Origin: Rhodospirillales bacterium
GTDB lineage: Bacteria; Pseudomonadota; Alphaproteobacteria; Rhodospirillales; Shumkoniaceae
Direction: 5' to 3'
Assembly (NCBI GenBank): GCA_016776725.1
Contig: JADHSV010000025.1
Coordinates: 1-51,911, forward strand
Length of the DNA stretch: 51,911 nucleotides
The notes beneath the pieces are model-generated. The model did no database searches, was not told the DNA's origin, and saw nothing but the letters and a program-made list of their open reading frames with translations. Positions 22,684-30,702 of the stretch are shown here, piece after piece. Positions within the stretch are counted from its first letter, which is position 1; every line of letters begins with the position of its first letter. The position numbers and the translations under genes are program-made.

Positions 22684-24600
22684 ATGCTCGATACTCTTGC
22701 GTTTATCCTGATCGTGTTGCCGTTTCTGGCGGCGCTAGGTTGCTTTGCAATCCGTGCGTCCGCCATTCGCTCTGCGATCATCGTGGCAACCAGCGGACTG
22801 CTGGTCGTCGCTTTCATTATGTTGCTGCTTGAAGGTCCTGCGACCTACACGCCGGAAACGCTTTTCGGGGTTGGAATTCGCGAGATCATTCAGGTTGCGG
22901 ATTTCGCGCTGCTGGCGCTGATCTTCTACTTCGGCGTTCGCTATAAAAGCGCCCTGGTGGTTGTTTTGGCCATCGTGCAGCTTGGCTTCGCCAGCTATCT
23001 CGAATTTGGGCTTAGCACCCACGAGTATGGCCATCAGACCTTCGTAATCGACAACCTCACCCTGGTGATGGTTGGGATCATTACGGTGGTGGGCGGGGCG
23101 ATCGCTATTCACGCGGTCCCGTACATGAAAGCTCATGAAGAGCACCTGCATCTTGAGAAGAGCCGCCAGCCGCGGTTCTTCTTTGTGTTGGTCCTGTTCT
23201 TAGGCGCCATGAACGGCCTCGTTATGACTAACGACCTGTCGTACTTCTATTTCTTCTGGGAGATCACGACGCTGTGCTCGTTCCTGCTGATCGGCCACGA
23301 CCAGACCGAAATCGCGACCAAGAACGCGGTTCGGGCGTTGTGGATGAACAGCCTGGGCGGCGTGGCGCTAATGGGCGCGATCGTCTGGTTCTATAAAGAA
23401 CTTGGCACGTTTGACATCGCGGCGATCATTGAAGCGGCTCCGCAAACGGCCATGATGATGGTTCCGTTGGCCCTGCTTTGCTTCGGCGCCTTCACCAAGG
23501 CGGCGCAGGTTCCGTTCCAAAGCTGGCTGCTGGGCGCCATGGTTGCCCCGACGCCGGTCTCGGCAATGCTTCATTCATCGACGATGGTTAAGGCGGGTGT
23601 CTATGCGGTAGTCCGGTTTGCTCCGGCCTTCACCGACACCTACCTGGGCTATGCGGTGGCTCTTGTCGGCGCCTTTACATTCCTGGCGACGGCGGCCCTC
23701 GCGGTTGGTCAGAGCAACGGCAAGAAGATCCTTGCCTACTCGACCATCAGCAATCTGGGCCTGATTGTCGCCTGCGCCGGTATCGGCACACCGGCGGCAT
23801 TGGCCGCGGCGATGCTGATCATCGTGTTCCATGCCATTTCCAAGGGTCTGTTGTTCCTGTGTGTTGGCACCATCGAACAAAAGATCGGCAGCCGCGACAT
23901 CGAAGACATGCGAGGCGTCTATGCCGGCATGCCGGTGACGGCCCTGATTACGGTGATCGCGGTGATCACCATGATCCTGCCGCCCTTTGGCATGCTGCTG
24001 GGCAAATGGATGGCCATCGAATCGGCGGCCTCGGATTTGGCCCTGATCATCATGCTGGCTCTCGGCAGCGCGTTGACGATTGTGTACTGGGTACGTTGGG
24101 CCGGTGGCGTCATGAGCGCACCGTTCGGCGGCAAGGTCGCCAAAGAGGAACAGGCCGTTCTGACCCGTTGGCCGTTGGTTGGCTTGTGCGCCAGCGCGGT
24201 TATCGTCAGCATTGCTTCGCCTTGGCTTTACACCGGGTTGGTTGGACCTGCTGTTGCGGCGATGGGAGCGTCTCCGTTTGAAGTCAGCCAGGGCGTGTTC
24301 GGCAACCCCGCCGGGGCCTTCGCTGTGCTGCCGCTGTTCGCGGTTGTCGTGATCGGTTTCCTGTTCGCCATAAAGGCAATGCGGAACGCCGAAGTGACGC
24401 CTGCGGCCATGCCTTATATGGCGGGTCTGCAGAATACTGACGGATCGGCCTATATCGGCCCGATGAATAAAGAGGTCCCGATTACCGTGGGGCACTACTA
24501 CATGTCGGCGCTGTTCGGTGAGGAAAAGTTGTCACGCTGGGTTAATGGTGGGGCGGTGGCTCTTCTGGCGCTGATGTTCGTGATGGGAGGAATGCAGTGA
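22684..24600 (+). CDS. echA: Ech-type hydrogenase membrane subunit A (NuoL/Mrp antiporter-like)
   Basis: A 638-residue polytopic protein of the NuoL/MrpA ion-pump family and the first gene of a six-gene set matching echABCDEF order. Landmarks include the conserved Glu in FYFFWEITTLCSFLLI, the Lys/His-rich core around GAFTKAAQVPFQSWLLGAM and SAMLHSSTMVKAGVY, and the broken-helix region near KKILAYSTISNLGL. It should translocate H+ (or Na+) across the cytoplasmic membrane, driven by electron flow between ferredoxin and protons. It is about the length of EchA and lacks the C-terminal amphipathic arm of NuoL. The C-terminal part carries the loop YIGPMNKEVPI, which is specific to hydrogenase versions. 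The stop overlaps the echB start. Confidence 0.9.
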   Translation: MLDTLAFILIVLPFLAALGCFAIRASAIRSAIIVATSGLLVVAFIMLLLEGPATYTPETLFGVGIREIIQVADFALLALIFYFGVRYKSALVVVLAIVQLGFASYLEFGLSTHEYGHQTFVIDNLTLVMVGIITVVGGAIAIHAVPYMKAHEEHLHLEKSRQPRFFFVLVLFLGAMNGLVMTNDLSYFYFFWEITTLCSFLLIGHDQTEIATKNAVRALWMNSLGGVALMGAIVWFYKELGTFDIAAIIEAAPQTAMMMVPLALLCFGAFTKAAQVPFQSWLLGAMVAPTPVSAMLHSSTMVKAGVYAVVRFAPAFTDTYLGYAVALVGAFTFLATAALAVGQSNGKKILAYSTISNLGLIVACAGIGTPAALAAAMLIIVFHAISKGLLFLCVGTIEQKIGSRDIEDMRGVYAGMPVTALITVIAVITMILPPFGMLLGKWMAIESAASDLALIIMLALGSALTIVYWVRWAGGVMSAPFGGKVAKEEQAVLTRWPLVGLCASAVIVSIASPWLYTGLVGPAVAAMGASPFEVSQGVFGNPAGAFAVLPLFAVVVIGFLFAIKAMRNAEVTPAAMPYMAGLQNTDGSAYIGPMNKEVPITVGHYYMSALFGEEKLSRWVNGGAVALLALMFVMGGMQ

Positions 24601-25448
24601 CAAACGTAATCTTGTTGGCCCTTGCCGGGCTGATTGTCGCGCCTCTCGTCGGCGGACTTATCGGCGGCATTGACCGTAAGCTGACGGCGCGCGCGCAGGG
24701 ACGGTTCGGACCTCCGATCGTGCAGTCCTTCTACGACGTGGCCAAGCTTTGGGCCAAGGAAACCACGGTCGCCAATCCGTGGCTGACCTTCTGTTCGTGG
24801 GTTTACGTGGGTGCGGCGGCAACCTCGGTGGTGCTCTTCTTCATGATGGGCGACCTGTTGCTGATCTTCTTCGTGCAGGCCATTGGCGCGGTGTTCCTGG
24901 TGATTGGCGCTCTTTCGGTGCCGTCACCTTACAGTCAGGTCGGCGGCCAGCGCGAGCTGCTGCAGATCCTGGCCTATGAGCCGCTGTTGATCCTGGTTAT
25001 CGCCGGTATTTACGTGAGCACGGGCAGCTTCAAGGTCGAGGCCGTCCTTGCCCACGATACGCCGCTGCTTCTTGAACTTCCGTTGCTGTTCATCGTTCTT
25101 GGCTATGCGCTGACCATCAAGCTCAGGAAGTCGCCGTTTGACATTTCCGGTTCGCATCACGCGCATCAGGAACTGGTCAAGGGTGTGTACACCGAGTACG
25201 TCGGTCGTAACCTGGCGCTGGTCGAAATCGCCCACTGGTATGAAACCATCCTGATCCTCGGCTTTGTCGCTCTGTTCTGGACGACAAGTCTGATCGGTCT
25301 GGTGGTTCTGCTGCTGGTGACCTATGCGCTTGAAATTCTCATCGACAACATTTCGGCCCGTTTGACTTGGCGGTGGATGTTGGGATCGGTCTGGATTGCC
25401 GGACTGTGCCTTTCCACGGCTAATCTCGCCTGGCTGTACTTCGCTTAA
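24597..25448 (+). CDS. echB: Ech-type hydrogenase membrane subunit B (NuoH-like)
   Basis: A 283-residue membrane subunit homologous to NuoH/EchB that anchors the hydrophilic arm. Visible landmarks are the RARAQGRFGPPI-like segment near the start (here TARAQGRFGPP), the acidic loop SPYSQVGGQRELLQILAYEP, and KSPFDISGSHHAHQELVKGVYTEY, which corresponds to the conserved NuoH quinone-side loop. In Ech it carries no quinone function. About eight hydrophobic segments are present. The start is GTG at 24597 inside a GTGA overlap with echA, with GGGAGGAA directly upstream. Confidence 0.9.
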   Translation: MTNVILLALAGLIVAPLVGGLIGGIDRKLTARAQGRFGPPIVQSFYDVAKLWAKETTVANPWLTFCSWVYVGAAATSVVLFFMMGDLLLIFFVQAIGAVFLVIGALSVPSPYSQVGGQRELLQILAYEPLLILVIAGIYVSTGSFKVEAVLAHDTPLLLELPLLFIVLGYALTIKLRKSPFDISGSHHAHQELVKGVYTEYVGRNLALVEIAHWYETILILGFVALFWTTSLIGLVVLLLVTYALEILIDNISARLTWRWMLGSVWIAGLCLSTANLAWLYFA

Positions 25449-25460
25449 GGGGCTGCTCAG

Positions 25461-25916
25461 ATGCTTGGTAACTTCATCAAGAAATCCCAACTCAAGTCGC
25501 CTTGGTTGGTTCATTTCGATTGCGGAAGCTGCAACGGGTGCGATATCGAGGTTTTGGCCTGTCTGACGCCGCTTTACGACGTCGAGCGTTTTGGCATTAT
25601 CAATGTCGGCAACCCCAAGCACGCGGACGTGCTGCTGGTGACCGGCACCGTGAACCCCCGCAATGCGAAGGTTCTCAAGAATATTTACGACCAGATGCCC
25701 AATCCGAAGCTTGTGATCGCCATCGGCGCGTGCGGCCTTTCAGGCGGCGTGTTCCGTGATTGCTATAACGTCATGGGCGGGGTTGATACGGTCATTCCGG
25801 TCAACGTCTACGTTCCCGGATGCGCGGCCAAGCCCGAGGCGATTATCGACGGCGTGGTCACCGGTCTGGGTTTGCTGGCCGAAATGCAAAAGGAAGCCGA
25901 AAAGGCAGCCGCCTAG
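25461..25916 (+). CDS. echC: Ech-type hydrogenase small subunit C (NuoB-like, proximal 4Fe-4S)
   Basis: The 151-residue electron-transfer subunit next to the [NiFe] site. The four cysteines expected to hold the proximal 4Fe-4S cluster are visible in the usual pattern: CNGC (Cys24, Cys27), IGACGLSGG (Cys91) and VPGCAAKPE (Cys121). This is the short group 4 form without a twin-arginine signal, so it is cytoplasmic. It follows echB by 12 bases with a weak ribosome site (AAGGGG). Confidence 0.92.
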   Translation: MLGNFIKKSQLKSPWLVHFDCGSCNGCDIEVLACLTPLYDVERFGIINVGNPKHADVLLVTGTVNPRNAKVLKNIYDQMPNPKLVIAIGACGLSGGVFRDCYNVMGGVDTVIPVNVYVPGCAAKPEAIIDGVVTGLGLLAEMQKEAEKAAA

Positions 25917-25955
25917 ACAACGGCACTTGGCCCTTTGGTAACAAGGAAGACGACC

Positions 25956-26348
25956 GTGGAATTAGAATGCACGACAATCACCCGGGAAACCGTGGTTGAC
26001 GAAGTGACAAAAATGAAAAACGACGGATACCGCTTCGTGACCATGTCCGTTGTCGATCTGGACGAGGAGAACGTTGATCTCCTTTACCATTTCGACAAGG
26101 ATCTGGAGGTGGTCAACCTGCGCATGGCCGTGCCCAAGAAAGAGCCCGTGCCCAGCATCAGCGGGGTATATTTCGCCGCGTTTCTGATCGAAAACGAGAG
26201 CAAGGATCATTTCGGCCTGGAATTTGATGGCCTGGTCCTCGATTTCGGCGGCACGCTCTATCTTGAGGAAGAGGTTCAGCGGACTCCGTTCTGCAAATAC
26301 GGCGTTATCCGTAAGGACGCCGAGGCCGCAGCCGAGGGAACCGCGTAA
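25956..26348 (+). CDS. echD: Ech-type hydrogenase subunit D (NuoC-like)
   Basis: A 130-residue subunit resembling the NuoC/EchD family, which supports assembly of the large and small subunits and binds no cofactor. Landmarks are the N-terminal alpha/beta unit with GYRFVTMSVVDLD, the YHFDKDLEVVNLRM strand and the C-terminal FCKYGVIRK. The chosen start is the GTG at 25956 behind an AAGGAAG ribosome site. An in-frame TTG at 25935 would add seven residues overlapping that site and is less likely. Confidence 0.85.
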   Translation: MELECTTITRETVVDEVTKMKNDGYRFVTMSVVDLDEENVDLLYHFDKDLEVVNLRMAVPKKEPVPSISGVYFAAFLIENESKDHFGLEFDGLVLDFGGTLYLEEEVQRTPFCKYGVIRKDAEAAAEGTA

Positions 26349-26369
26349 AGCGCGATTGAAGGAAAGATC

Positions 26370-27446
26370 ATGGCAAGAACAATCGTACCATTCGGACCGC
26401 AGCATCCGGTTCTACCCGAACCCATCCACGTCACCGTGACCGTGGAAGACGAGATCATCACCGACGCCGTTCCGGCGCTTGGTTATGTTCACCGGGGACT
26501 GGAAACGCTGGCCGACGTCCGTGACCATGTGCAAATGATCCAGGTGGTCGAGCGCGTTTGTGGCATCTGCTCGATGATCCACGCTGCATGTTACGTGCAG
26601 GGCATCGAGGAAATGATGGGCGTGGAAGTCCCGCGCCGGGCCGAATACCTGCGGGTTATCTGGTCCGAACTTCACAGGATGCACAGTCACCTTCTGTGGC
26701 TTGGCCTGTATGCCGACGCATTCGGCTTTGAATCGCTGTTCATGCAGTTCTGGCGCATTCGCGAACGCGTCATGGACCTCATGGAAGCGACGGCCGGGGC
26801 GCGGGTCATCATCTCGGTCAACGTGATCGGCGGCGTGCGCCGCGATCTCGACGAAGACCAGTGCAAGTGGGTCCTGTCCGAAGTTGAGGATGTTGAAAAG
26901 CAGATCAGGCAGCTTCAGACGACGATGCTGAACGACTACTCGGTCAAGAAGCGTACCGTTGACGTTGGCGTCATCACCAAGGAACAGGCGCTCGAGTTGG
27001 GTGCCGCCGGACCTTGCCTGCGTGGCAGCGGTGTTGCTCAGGACATGCGCATGACCGGTTACGGCGCCTATGACGACATGGGTTTCGAGCCCATCGTCGA
27101 AACCGCTGGTGACTGCTATGCCCGTGGCGCGGTTCGCTTCCGCGAGACGTTGCAGGCCGGCGAGATTATCCGCAAGGCCATCGCCGGATTGCCCGAAGGG
27201 GAAACCTCGGTCAAGGTCCGCGGGCGCCCGAAAGGCGAGGTCATTACGAGGGTCGAGCAGCCACGCGGCGAATTGATGTACTACATCAAGGCCAATGGCT
27301 CGAAGAACCTGGACCGGTTGCGCATCCGCACGCCGACATTCGCCAACATCCCGCCGCTGACTGCCATGCTGCCGGGGATGGAACTGGCCGACGTACCGGT
27401 CATCATTCTGTCCATCGACCCGTGCATCAGCTGCACCGAACGATAA
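26370..27446 (+). CDS. echE: Ech-type [NiFe] hydrogenase large subunit E
   Basis: The 358-residue catalytic subunit, homologous to NuoD and EchE/CooH. Both nickel-binding pairs are intact: RVCGIC (Cys64, Cys67) and DPCISC (Cys352, Cys355). This marks a real hydrogenase and excludes a complex I subunit, which lacks these cysteines. The protein ends only three residues after the last Cys (TER). There is thus no C-terminal extension to be cleaved, as known for CooH-type group 4 enzymes, and no maturation endopeptidase should be needed. Genes for nickel and Fe(CN)2CO insertion (hyp) are not in the window and must be elsewhere. It is followed by echF after 16 bases. Confidence 0.95.
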   Translation: MARTIVPFGPQHPVLPEPIHVTVTVEDEIITDAVPALGYVHRGLETLADVRDHVQMIQVVERVCGICSMIHAACYVQGIEEMMGVEVPRRAEYLRVIWSELHRMHSHLLWLGLYADAFGFESLFMQFWRIRERVMDLMEATAGARVIISVNVIGGVRRDLDEDQCKWVLSEVEDVEKQIRQLQTTMLNDYSVKKRTVDVGVITKEQALELGAAGPCLRGSGVAQDMRMTGYGAYDDMGFEPIVETAGDCYARGAVRFRETLQAGEIIRKAIAGLPEGETSVKVRGRPKGEVITRVEQPRGELMYYIKANGSKNLDRLRIRTPTFANIPPLTAMLPGMELADVPVIILSIDPCISCTER

Positions 27447-27462
27447 GAAAGGGGTAAATAAA

Positions 27463-27834
27463 ATGGCGTTCATGACCCCAACCATCGTCAAAAACTTTTT
27501 TGGCAAACCGGCCACGCGGATGTATCCGATTACGACTCGCGAGCCGTTCTCGAATGCGCGCGGCGAGCTCTATATCGACGTAAAAGAGTGCAACATGTGC
27601 ACCCTTTGTGCGCGGGCCTGTCCGGCGCAATGCATTACCGTGGATCGGGAAAAGGCGACGTGGGAGTGTGATCCCTTCGAGTGCGTCTACTGCGGCGTAT
27701 GCGTCGATGTTTGCGGGCGCAAGTGCCTGCATCAGCACGACCAGTACCGCGCGCCGGCGGTTGAGAAATTCGTTATGCACGAACAGGGCGAAATCAAAAA
27801 GAAACCCAAAAAAGAGGCGAGTGACTCGGCGTAG
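27463..27834 (+). CDS. echF: Ech-type hydrogenase ferredoxin-like subunit F (NuoI-like)
   Basis: A 123-residue protein with two 4Fe-4S cluster motifs, CNMCTLCARACPAQC and CVYCGVCVDVCGRKC, the 2[4Fe-4S] arrangement of EchF/NuoI. It receives electrons from, or gives them to, soluble ferredoxin. The C-terminus is a short Lys-rich tail (EIKKKPKKEAS). It is the last gene of the ech operon and is followed by a strong terminator. Confidence 0.92.
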   Translation: MAFMTPTIVKNFFGKPATRMYPITTREPFSNARGELYIDVKECNMCTLCARACPAQCITVDREKATWECDPFECVYCGVCVDVCGRKCLHQHDQYRAPAVEKFVMHEQGEIKKKPKKEASDSA

Positions 27835-27914
27835 ATCGTAGCCTCGCAATACCTGTTCGTGCCGAGCACGCCGGCCATACAGAAGCCGGCACTCAGGAAC
27901 CTACCAAGTGTTTT

Positions 27915-27941
27915 AACCCCGCCCAACAGGGCGGGGTTTTT
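27915..27941 (+). terminator. Intrinsic terminator of the ech operon
   Basis: Stem AACCCCGCCC (27915-27924) and GGGCGGGGTT (27929-27938) with a four-base loop AACA, running directly into a T-run (27937-27941). Confidence 0.92.
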
Positions 27942-27959
27942 CCGCCAGTTGCGGTATTT

Positions 27960-28679
27960 TCAAGCTACCAGGTTTACCAGACTACCCAGCGGCAGGGTGT
28001 CGCCTTGCCTGTTGATGGCACGTGACAGGGCTTGACCCGGCGCGCCCAACTGGCCCAGGTTGCGCTGCAGGGATTCCAGGTTGATCAGGCGGCGCTCAAC
28101 CCTGAACAACGCCTCATCCACGATCGCTATCCCGCGATCGATATCGGTCGAACTCAGCAAGGTCAGACCGGTTAACCCGAGACCCTGGGCATCGAGGGGC
28201 TGCGGCACAATTTCCAATCCGCCGCCGTAGCGTGAGGTCTGGATCAGAATGTTTCCCGACGAGCTGGAAATGAAATTGGCGCTAAAGTTGAAGGTGTTAG
28301 CCGCGATCAGGGTGTCGATCTTGTCAAAAAGGATGCTGGCTTCGGCATGAACATTGACGCGGGAAACGCGGGTGCCGTCGATGGTCAATGCTGTTGTCGA
28401 CGATACCAGAGGTTCGTGATCGGCGGTTTCAAGGGCGCCGGCAAGGGCGCTCAGGCTATCCCTGATGGCCGTGCCGACCTTGATCGCCACCAACAAGGCC
28501 GCCGACGCCGTGTAGATATCTACCGAGGTAACGTAGGGCGGCGTCGGGCCGGATGTCAGCGCAGACGGCAACTCGCGTCCAACGGCGCCCGCCGCCGACG
28601 TTCCCGACAGCCTGCGCAACACCGCAGCACCGTCCGCCGCAAAAACGACGGAGGATACGGATGAAATTTCCAGGGCCAA
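27960..28679 (-). CDS. Flagellin-like protein of unknown function
   Basis: A 239-residue protein. The C-terminal part resembles the flagellin C-terminal helix pattern ([26 protein letters not shown]). The middle ([20 protein letters not shown], then LGLTGL) resembles the conserved flagellin core just before that helix. The N-terminal half ([23 protein letters not shown]) is helical but lacks the canonical flagellin N-terminus. It is convergent with the ech operon and not near any flagellar gene. The start appears to be TTG at 28679; a stop lies six codons upstream in the same frame and no ATG is available near the N-terminus. The assignment is a resemblance only. Confidence 0.5.
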   Translation of the reverse strand: MALEISSVSSVVFAADGAAVLRRLSGTSAAGAVGRELPSALTSGPTPPYVTSVDIYTASAALLVAIKVGTAIRDSLSALAGALETADHEPLVSSTTALTIDGTRVSRVNVHAEASILFDKIDTLIAANTFNFSANFISSSSGNILIQTSRYGGGLEIVPQPLDAQGLGLTGLTLLSSTDIDRGIAIVDEALFRVERRLINLESLQRNLGQLGAPGQALSRAINRQGDTLPLGSLVNLVA

Positions 28680-28786
28680 GTCCCAAGTCCCGGTCTATCT
28701 GTCCAAACCCATTGTCGGCATCATACCACATTTTGCGTCCCGACCGCTCGCCGACCGCGTAAATGACACCAACATGCTGATTACGC

Positions 28787-28815
28787 TTGCAAATTTCGCC
28801 AAAACGCAGGATATA
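28787..28815 (+). promoter_or_regulatory. Candidate promoter of the cold-shock gene
   Basis: TTGCAA (28787-28792), a 17-base spacer and GATATA (28810-28815). Starting near 28822, the mRNA would carry a leader of about 140 bases before the CspA start, as is typical of cold-shock mRNAs whose leader folds differently with temperature. No coding sequence is apparent in 28680-28962. Confidence 0.4.
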
Positions 28816-28962
28816 GATGCGTTCGGTTGCACATTATTCTGGCGTATCCATCTAGAAGCCTTTGCGCTTTGCCGCGTTACCCCTGAAATTGTGAGACCAC
28901 GAAACGAAGCTGTGCGGGCCAAGCAGGTCTGCAAATTGATGAGTGCCTTGAAAGGACAAAAC

Positions 28963-29172
28963 ATGGCAACTGGATCAGTGAAATGGTTCAACCCCACTAA
29001 GGGTTACGGGTTCATCGAGCCGGAAGATGGCTCCAAAGACGCGTTCGTTCACATTTCCGCCGTTGAAAAGGCCGGACTTACGAGCCTTCGTGAAGGCCAA
29101 AGGGTTGAATTCGAACTCGTCCCCGGACGGAACGGCAAAGCTTCCGCTGAAAATCTGAGCGTCCTGGACTAA
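28963..29172 (+). CDS. cspA: Cold-shock protein, CspA family
   Basis: A 69-residue single-stranded nucleic acid-binding OB-fold protein. The RNP1 motif [11 protein letters not shown] and RNP2 motif DAFVHISAV are intact, with the [10 protein letters not shown] start. Such proteins melt RNA structure during cold shock or growth transitions. The ATG at 28963 follows GAAAGGA; a much longer in-frame extension from 28774 is not conserved in type and covers the leader. It is followed 37 bases later by a small gene that often accompanies CspA in alphaproteobacteria. Confidence 0.93.
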   Translation: MATGSVKWFNPTKGYGFIEPEDGSKDAFVHISAVEKAGLTSLREGQRVEFELVPGRNGKASAENLSVLD

Positions 29173-29209
29173 CGATTGGCATCGCGCCAACCTGACTGAA
29201 AGAACCGAA

Positions 29210-29392
29210 ATGGCCCGCAAACCTAACTACAAGTTCGAACGCATGGAGCGCGATCGGGCGAAAGCAGCCAAAAAAGCGGCCCGGGCCAAAGCCAAGGCGG
29301 AAAAAGCGGAACTCGAGAACCCGCCGGAAACCGAGGTCGATGCCGACACCGTCACCGACGCCGATACTGGCGCCGAACCCGGCGAGGAATAA
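29210..29392 (+). CDS. Small Lys/Ala-rich protein downstream of cspA
   Basis: A 60-residue protein with a strongly basic helical N-terminal half (RAKAAKKAARAKAKAEKAE) and an acidic tail (EVDADTVTDADTG). Similar short proteins beginning MARKPNY are familiar next to cold-shock genes in alphaproteobacteria. The function is unknown; the charge pattern suggests nucleic acid or ribosome contact. A GAAAGAACC ribosome site precedes the ATG, and the gene probably shares the cspA transcript up to the terminator at 29440. Confidence 0.65.
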   Translation: MARKPNYKFERMERDRAKAAKKAARAKAKAEKAELENPPETEVDADTVTDADTGAEPGEE

Positions 29393-29439
29393 CCTCGAAA
29401 ACACCGCTGAAACACCCTTCACGGTTCCAAACATACGCC

Positions 29440-29476
29440 CCCCCGCTTAGCCTTAGGCTCTACGGGGGATTTTTTT
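29440..29476 (+). terminator. Intrinsic terminator after the cspA pair
   Basis: Outer stem CCCCCG (29440-29445) with CGGGGG (29463-29468) and inner stem AGCC/GGCT (29049 offset: 29449-29452 and 29456-29459), followed by seven T (29470-29476). Confidence 0.9.
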
Positions 29477-29770
29477 GCGCTCGATTTGCGTGAAAACCAT
29501 CACCCACGGCACGAAAACCCCCCACACAAAGCCGCAAAAAGCCCCCTAAAACAGACTAACCTACTGAAAACAAACAAAAACAACCCGTTTCAGGCGAAAA
29601 ATGTAGGCATTTGTCATCAAATGTAGGCAAACGTCATCATTTACCCCCACTCTCCGCGTCATCTCCACAATGTAAAAGAACCAATAATCGGAATAATAAC
29701 CTATTTCACGCAAAAAGTCAACCCCCCATTTTCCCCGACCCGCCCCAAACTCCCCAACCGGATCACCCAG
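29477..29770. other. Non-coding stretch between cspA terminator and repeat array
   Basis: AT-richer and low in complexity (many A and C runs). Apart from a 20-bp tandem repeat at 29599-29638, I see no gene, RNA or promoter that can be supported. Confidence 0.5.
29599..29638. repeat. Two tandem 20-bp iteron-like repeats
   Basis: Two adjacent 20-base copies of the form AAATGTAGGCA-N3-GTCATC (29599-29618 and 29619-29638), differing at three central bases. The spacing of two helical turns suggests a protein binding site. No obvious regulator gene is adjacent. Confidence 0.5.
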
Positions 29771-29773
29771 CCT

Positions 29774-30460
29774 CCCGGAGGAGCGCGCCCAGCGCGACGA
29801 TCAGGGCGAATTCCGGCCATATTGGCCCATTCTGATGCGCTTCGGTGGAACGATCCGCTAGGCGTTGCGTGAAGCGCGATGCTGTCGCATCGGGCGAACG
29901 GAACAACGACGCGGGCGGCCACCAATGCGCACCCCTCGGGCGGGTCGTTTCTGGCCGCCCGCGTCGTCGAACCCCTTGCCCGTAGCTATGGCTATGCGCT
30001 GCAAGGTTCTCCTAACCACGGCCATAAACGACCACGTCAGAATGAGCCAATATGGCCGGAATTCGCCCTTACGACCAAGCGGGAGCGCAGCCTTAGTGGC
30101 GCGTGAACGAAATCAAACAAAACCGGCACCACGCGGCCCCCCCCCGACAACAAGCTCGGAGGAGCGTGCCCAGCGCGACGACTATGCGACCAAGCGGGAG
30201 TGCAGCCTGAGTGGCGCTTGAACGAAATCAAACAAAAACCGCACCCCGCGAGCTCCCCCGACAACAGGCCCGGAGGAGCGCGCCAGCGCGACGACTATGC
30301 GACCAAGCGGGAGCGCAGCCTTAGTGGCGCTTGAACGCAATCAAACAAAACCGGCACCACGCGAGCCCCCCGACAACAAGCCCGGAGGAGCGCGCCCAGC
30401 GCGACGACTATGCGACCAAGGGGGAGCGCAGGCTGCGTGCCGCTTGAACGCAATGCCCAA
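29774..30460 (+). repeat. Left array of ~113-bp non-coding repeats
   Basis: Units contain, in order, GGAGGAGCGCGCCCAGCGCG, an ACGACTATGCGACCAAGCGG segment, a GCAGCC...GTGGCGCTTGAACG segment and an A-rich AATCAAACAAAACC segment. The GAACG landmark recurs at 30105, 30220, 30333 and 30446 (spacing 113-115). The first unit begins near 29774 and is split by a palindromic insertion (29801-30071). Frames through the units are short and composition-driven, so I regard the array as non-coding. The same unit occurs in the opposite orientation at 32990-33405. Confidence 0.85.
29801..30071. mobile_element. MITE-like inverted-repeat element inside the left array
   Basis: About 271 bases bounded by 35-base inverted repeats (29801-29835 and 30037-30071; 33 of 35 bases complementary). 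A second nested pair of perfect 15-base arms lies at 29907-29921 and 29952-29966. It interrupts a repeat unit exactly between its CGACGA and CGACCAAGC parts. No transposase is encoded. It is too small for an insertion sequence, so a non-autonomous element is the best description. Confidence 0.6.
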
Positions 30461-30702
30461 AGAAAGGCCGGGCTCCGCCTTTGCCTGCGAAAGGCATCGC
30501 CCTTTGAGCCCTCTTTTTCACATTTCTGGAATTCACAATTTAAAACCTGCCCCCGCGCTTTTGACCCCGCGCTTTCGGGAAAATTGGTTAAGGCACGCGC
30601 GGAATTACCCCAAAAAAGATGAGTATAATTTATTTTTTTGGGTATAATACCGGCGTTATATTGATGAAAAACAAAGAATGAAGCCGTTTATGGGGGGGGT
30701 GT

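Noticed and set aside
26370-27446. NADH dehydrogenase (complex I) subunit D
   Set aside because: Both CxxC pairs for nickel are present and the gene order is ech, not nuo.
29865-30647. Short frames of 70-118 codons running through the left repeat array
   Set aside because: The same Arg/Pro/Ala-rich peptides recur with the DNA unit in several frames and both orientations, so they follow from the repeat composition and are not genes.
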